A DNA stretch of 8,108 nt from Candidatus Latescibacterota bacterium. Lineage in GTDB: Bacteria > JAAXHH01 > JABIQT01. The translations under genes were made by a program, and so were the position numbers. A model generated the notes under the pieces. The model was given only the letters and a program-made list of their open reading frames with translations. It ran no database searches and had not been told where the DNA came from. This document shows positions 7,363-8,108 of this stretch, piece by piece (the stretch's first letter is position 1; the number at the start of each line of letters is the position of its first letter). The stretch covers positions 1 through 8,108 of the forward strand of contig JABIQT010000521.1 of assembly GCA_018667995.1 (NCBI GenBank), written 5' to 3'.

Positions 7363-7884
7363 TTAGTTATCGTTCAACAATTTCTTAGCTGCTCGGGCTT
7401 GCTTTGCCCAATCAGACTTGGAAGCCACCTTCACCACGTTGTCATAGGACGCGATGGCTTTGTCATTCTGCCCAAGCTCTTCGTAGCACTGACCGATATA
7501 GAATCTGGCTTCAGCGGTGCTCGAGGGATTCGATGCATCGGATTCCTCGATAACCTGCTGCAGTGTCAGAATAGCCGCCTCGATTTTGGAACGCCCAGGA
7601 TATGCAGTTCCGCCGCGGAAGTACATCTGATCAATGATCTGGTCTTCGGCTTCCTTGCCACGAACACCAGCAGTCTCTACGCCCTGGGCTGTCTTGGAGG
7701 TACGTTTCTTATTAACAGTTGATGATATGCTCTTCCATGCTGAGAGAAATGCAGGACTTTTCTTCTTCTCCGCTTTCGCCTCTTCCTTCTTGCCAGGCTG
7801 TTGAGCCATTGCTGACTGGCCTGGAGTACCGACCAGGCCGGCTACCAAGAGACTAGCCACCAAGTATGCAATTAAGCGCTTCAT
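7363..7884 (-). CDS. Exported small TPR protein
   Basis: This 173-residue protein has a signal peptide (1-27, cleavage expected after Ala-Met-Ala). A Lys/Glu-rich, probably disordered stretch follows (about 30-43), then a short conserved-looking TAGVRG (71-76), a helical pair (about 98-118) and a TPR (about 120-155, with YIGQCYEELGQNDKAIASY). There is no lipobox, so it is likely soluble in the periplasm and binds another protein; no enzyme motif is visible. The start is secure: AGGAGG lies seven bases before the ATG. TAGVRG resembles a TAVxGVRG motif I recall from exported TPR and FecR-like proteins, which is recall only. Its position 135 bases ahead of a CHASE2 cyclase suggests it may feed or tune that sensor, but only proximity supports this. 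The specific family is not recognised. Confidence 0.82.
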   Translation of the reverse strand: MKRLIAYLVASLLVAGLVGTPGQSAMAQQPGKKEEAKAEKKKSPAFLSAWKSISSTVNKKRTSKTAQGVETAGVRGKEAEDQIIDQMYFRGGTAYPGRSKIEAAILTLQQVIEESDASNPSSTAEARFYIGQCYEELGQNDKAIASYDNVVKVASKSDWAKQARAAKKLLNDN

Positions 7885-7891
7885 TGTAAAT

Positions 7892-7897
7892 CCTCCT
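7892..7897 (-). promoter_or_regulatory. Strong ribosome binding site of the exported TPR gene
   Basis: A full AGGAGG match stands seven bases before the ATG. It is much stronger than any site ahead of the other three genes, so this gene is probably translated most efficiently of the group. Confidence 0.85.
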
Positions 7898-7905
7898 CAA
7901 ATTGA

Positions 7906-7925
7906 CTGCTGTTGAATAACAGCAG
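7906..7925. repeat. Perfect hairpin just upstream of the ribosome binding site
   Basis: CTGCTGTT and AACAGCAG form an 8-bp perfect stem with a four-base loop, ending eight bases before the AGGAGG. It leaves the ribosome binding site exposed, which fits a 5' stabilising structure; a protein-binding operator is the alternative. Confidence 0.5.
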
Positions 7926-7951
7926 GATGGAGCTACATCTTAAGATCTGTT

Positions 7952-7970
7952 CTAATTCGAACTGAATTAG
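7952..7970. repeat. Perfect 7-bp inverted repeat, possible operator
   Basis: CTAATTC and GAATTAG flank a five-base centre. The AT-rich half-sites and 19-bp span suit a dimeric repressor, and it would lie inside the leader of the exported TPR gene if transcription starts near 8044. It could also fold in RNA as a weak stem. Confidence 0.4.
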
Positions 7971-8050
7971 CCGCTTTTCCCGCGCATGGGTTTCAGTGCT
8001 GCTTCAATCCCTCCAAACCCACCGCATTCACCCTATAACTTACGCCTGTT

Positions 8051-8092
8051 AGTATACGGAGTCTATGACCCAAATCGATGATGCAGATCACA
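8051..8092 (-). promoter_or_regulatory. Candidate CRP-type promoter for the TPR/cyclase pair
   Basis: On the minus strand TGTGA-TCTGCA-TCATC (8092-8077) matches the CRP consensus fully in its left half and three of five in its right half. A -10-like TATACT (8056-8051, five of six) follows with no good -35. The site centre lies about 40.5 bases before the inferred start near 8044, close to the class II CRP position of -41.5. Half-sites this short occur by chance often, so confidence is low. Confidence 0.25.
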
Positions 8093-8108
8093 CGACCCTA
8101 TTTTTTCG

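Noticed and set aside
8100-8106. T-tract at the right edge as an intrinsic terminator
   Set aside because: No hairpin precedes it on the plus strand within the visible sequence.
8065-8108. Possible start of a divergent plus-strand gene (MTQIDDADHTTLFF, GGAG three bases before the ATG)
   Set aside because: Only 14 codons are visible before the edge, the ribosome binding site spacing is too short, and the plus-strand TATAAC (8034-8039) has no matching -35. It cannot be judged from this window, but a divergent gene here is possible.

Overview
The window is a bacterial chromosomal segment of intermediate GC. Every confidently called gene lies on the minus strand, so transcription runs from the right edge to the left. 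The envelope proteins suggest a Gram-negative, didermal organism: a TPR lipoprotein with a Leu-Gly-Cys lipobox followed by a Pro-Tyr-Tyr-Asn-Thr-Phe-Tyr-Asn-Ala stretch, and an exported small TPR protein. I associate lipoproteins starting this way with the FCB-type and neighbouring candidate phyla (Bacteroidota/Chlorobi relatives, Marinimicrobia, KSB1, Latescibacteria, Gemmatimonadota). That is recall, not a search result, and is only suggestive.

Layout in transcription order. (1) 8108-7885: a 224-base upstream region with a -10-like TATACT, a CRP-like inverted repeat near the class II position, two perfect small palindromes, and an excellent AGGAGG ribosome binding site. (2) 7884-7363: a 173-residue exported TPR protein. 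(3) 7362-7228: an intergenic gap with two strong hairpins. (4) 7227-4462: a 921-residue transmembrane CHASE2-class III adenylate cyclase with all six expected catalytic residues. (5) 4461-3638: an 824-base gap with no confident gene. It holds an interrupted, possibly decayed reading frame, a perfect 8-bp inverted repeat and a weak promoter-like element. (6) 3637-656: a 993-residue TPR lipoprotein with SH3-like repeats and an internal tandem duplication. (7) 655-508: a promoter region containing TTGACA-17-TATTGT and palindromes. (8) 507-1: the 5' part of pyrK, the electron-transfer subunit of dihydroorotate dehydrogenase B, cut by the left edge.

How they may work together: genes 2 and 4 look like an envelope-sensing pair, an exported TPR protein just upstream of a cyclase whose large sensor domain is extracytoplasmic and whose output is cAMP. 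The CRP-like site ahead of the pair raises the possibility of cAMP feedback, which is speculative. The large lipoprotein is probably an outer-membrane protein-interaction scaffold that may contact the cell wall through its SH3-like domains; its link to the cyclase is only proximity. pyrK has its own likely promoter and is a separate housekeeping unit (pyrimidine synthesis), with its pyrD partner expected beyond the left edge.

No tRNA, rRNA, CRISPR array, insertion sequence or phage gene was recognised. The parts most worth a second look are the upstream regulatory region of the cyclase pair, the 824-base gap, the lipoprotein duplication and the enlarged sensor domain of the cyclase.
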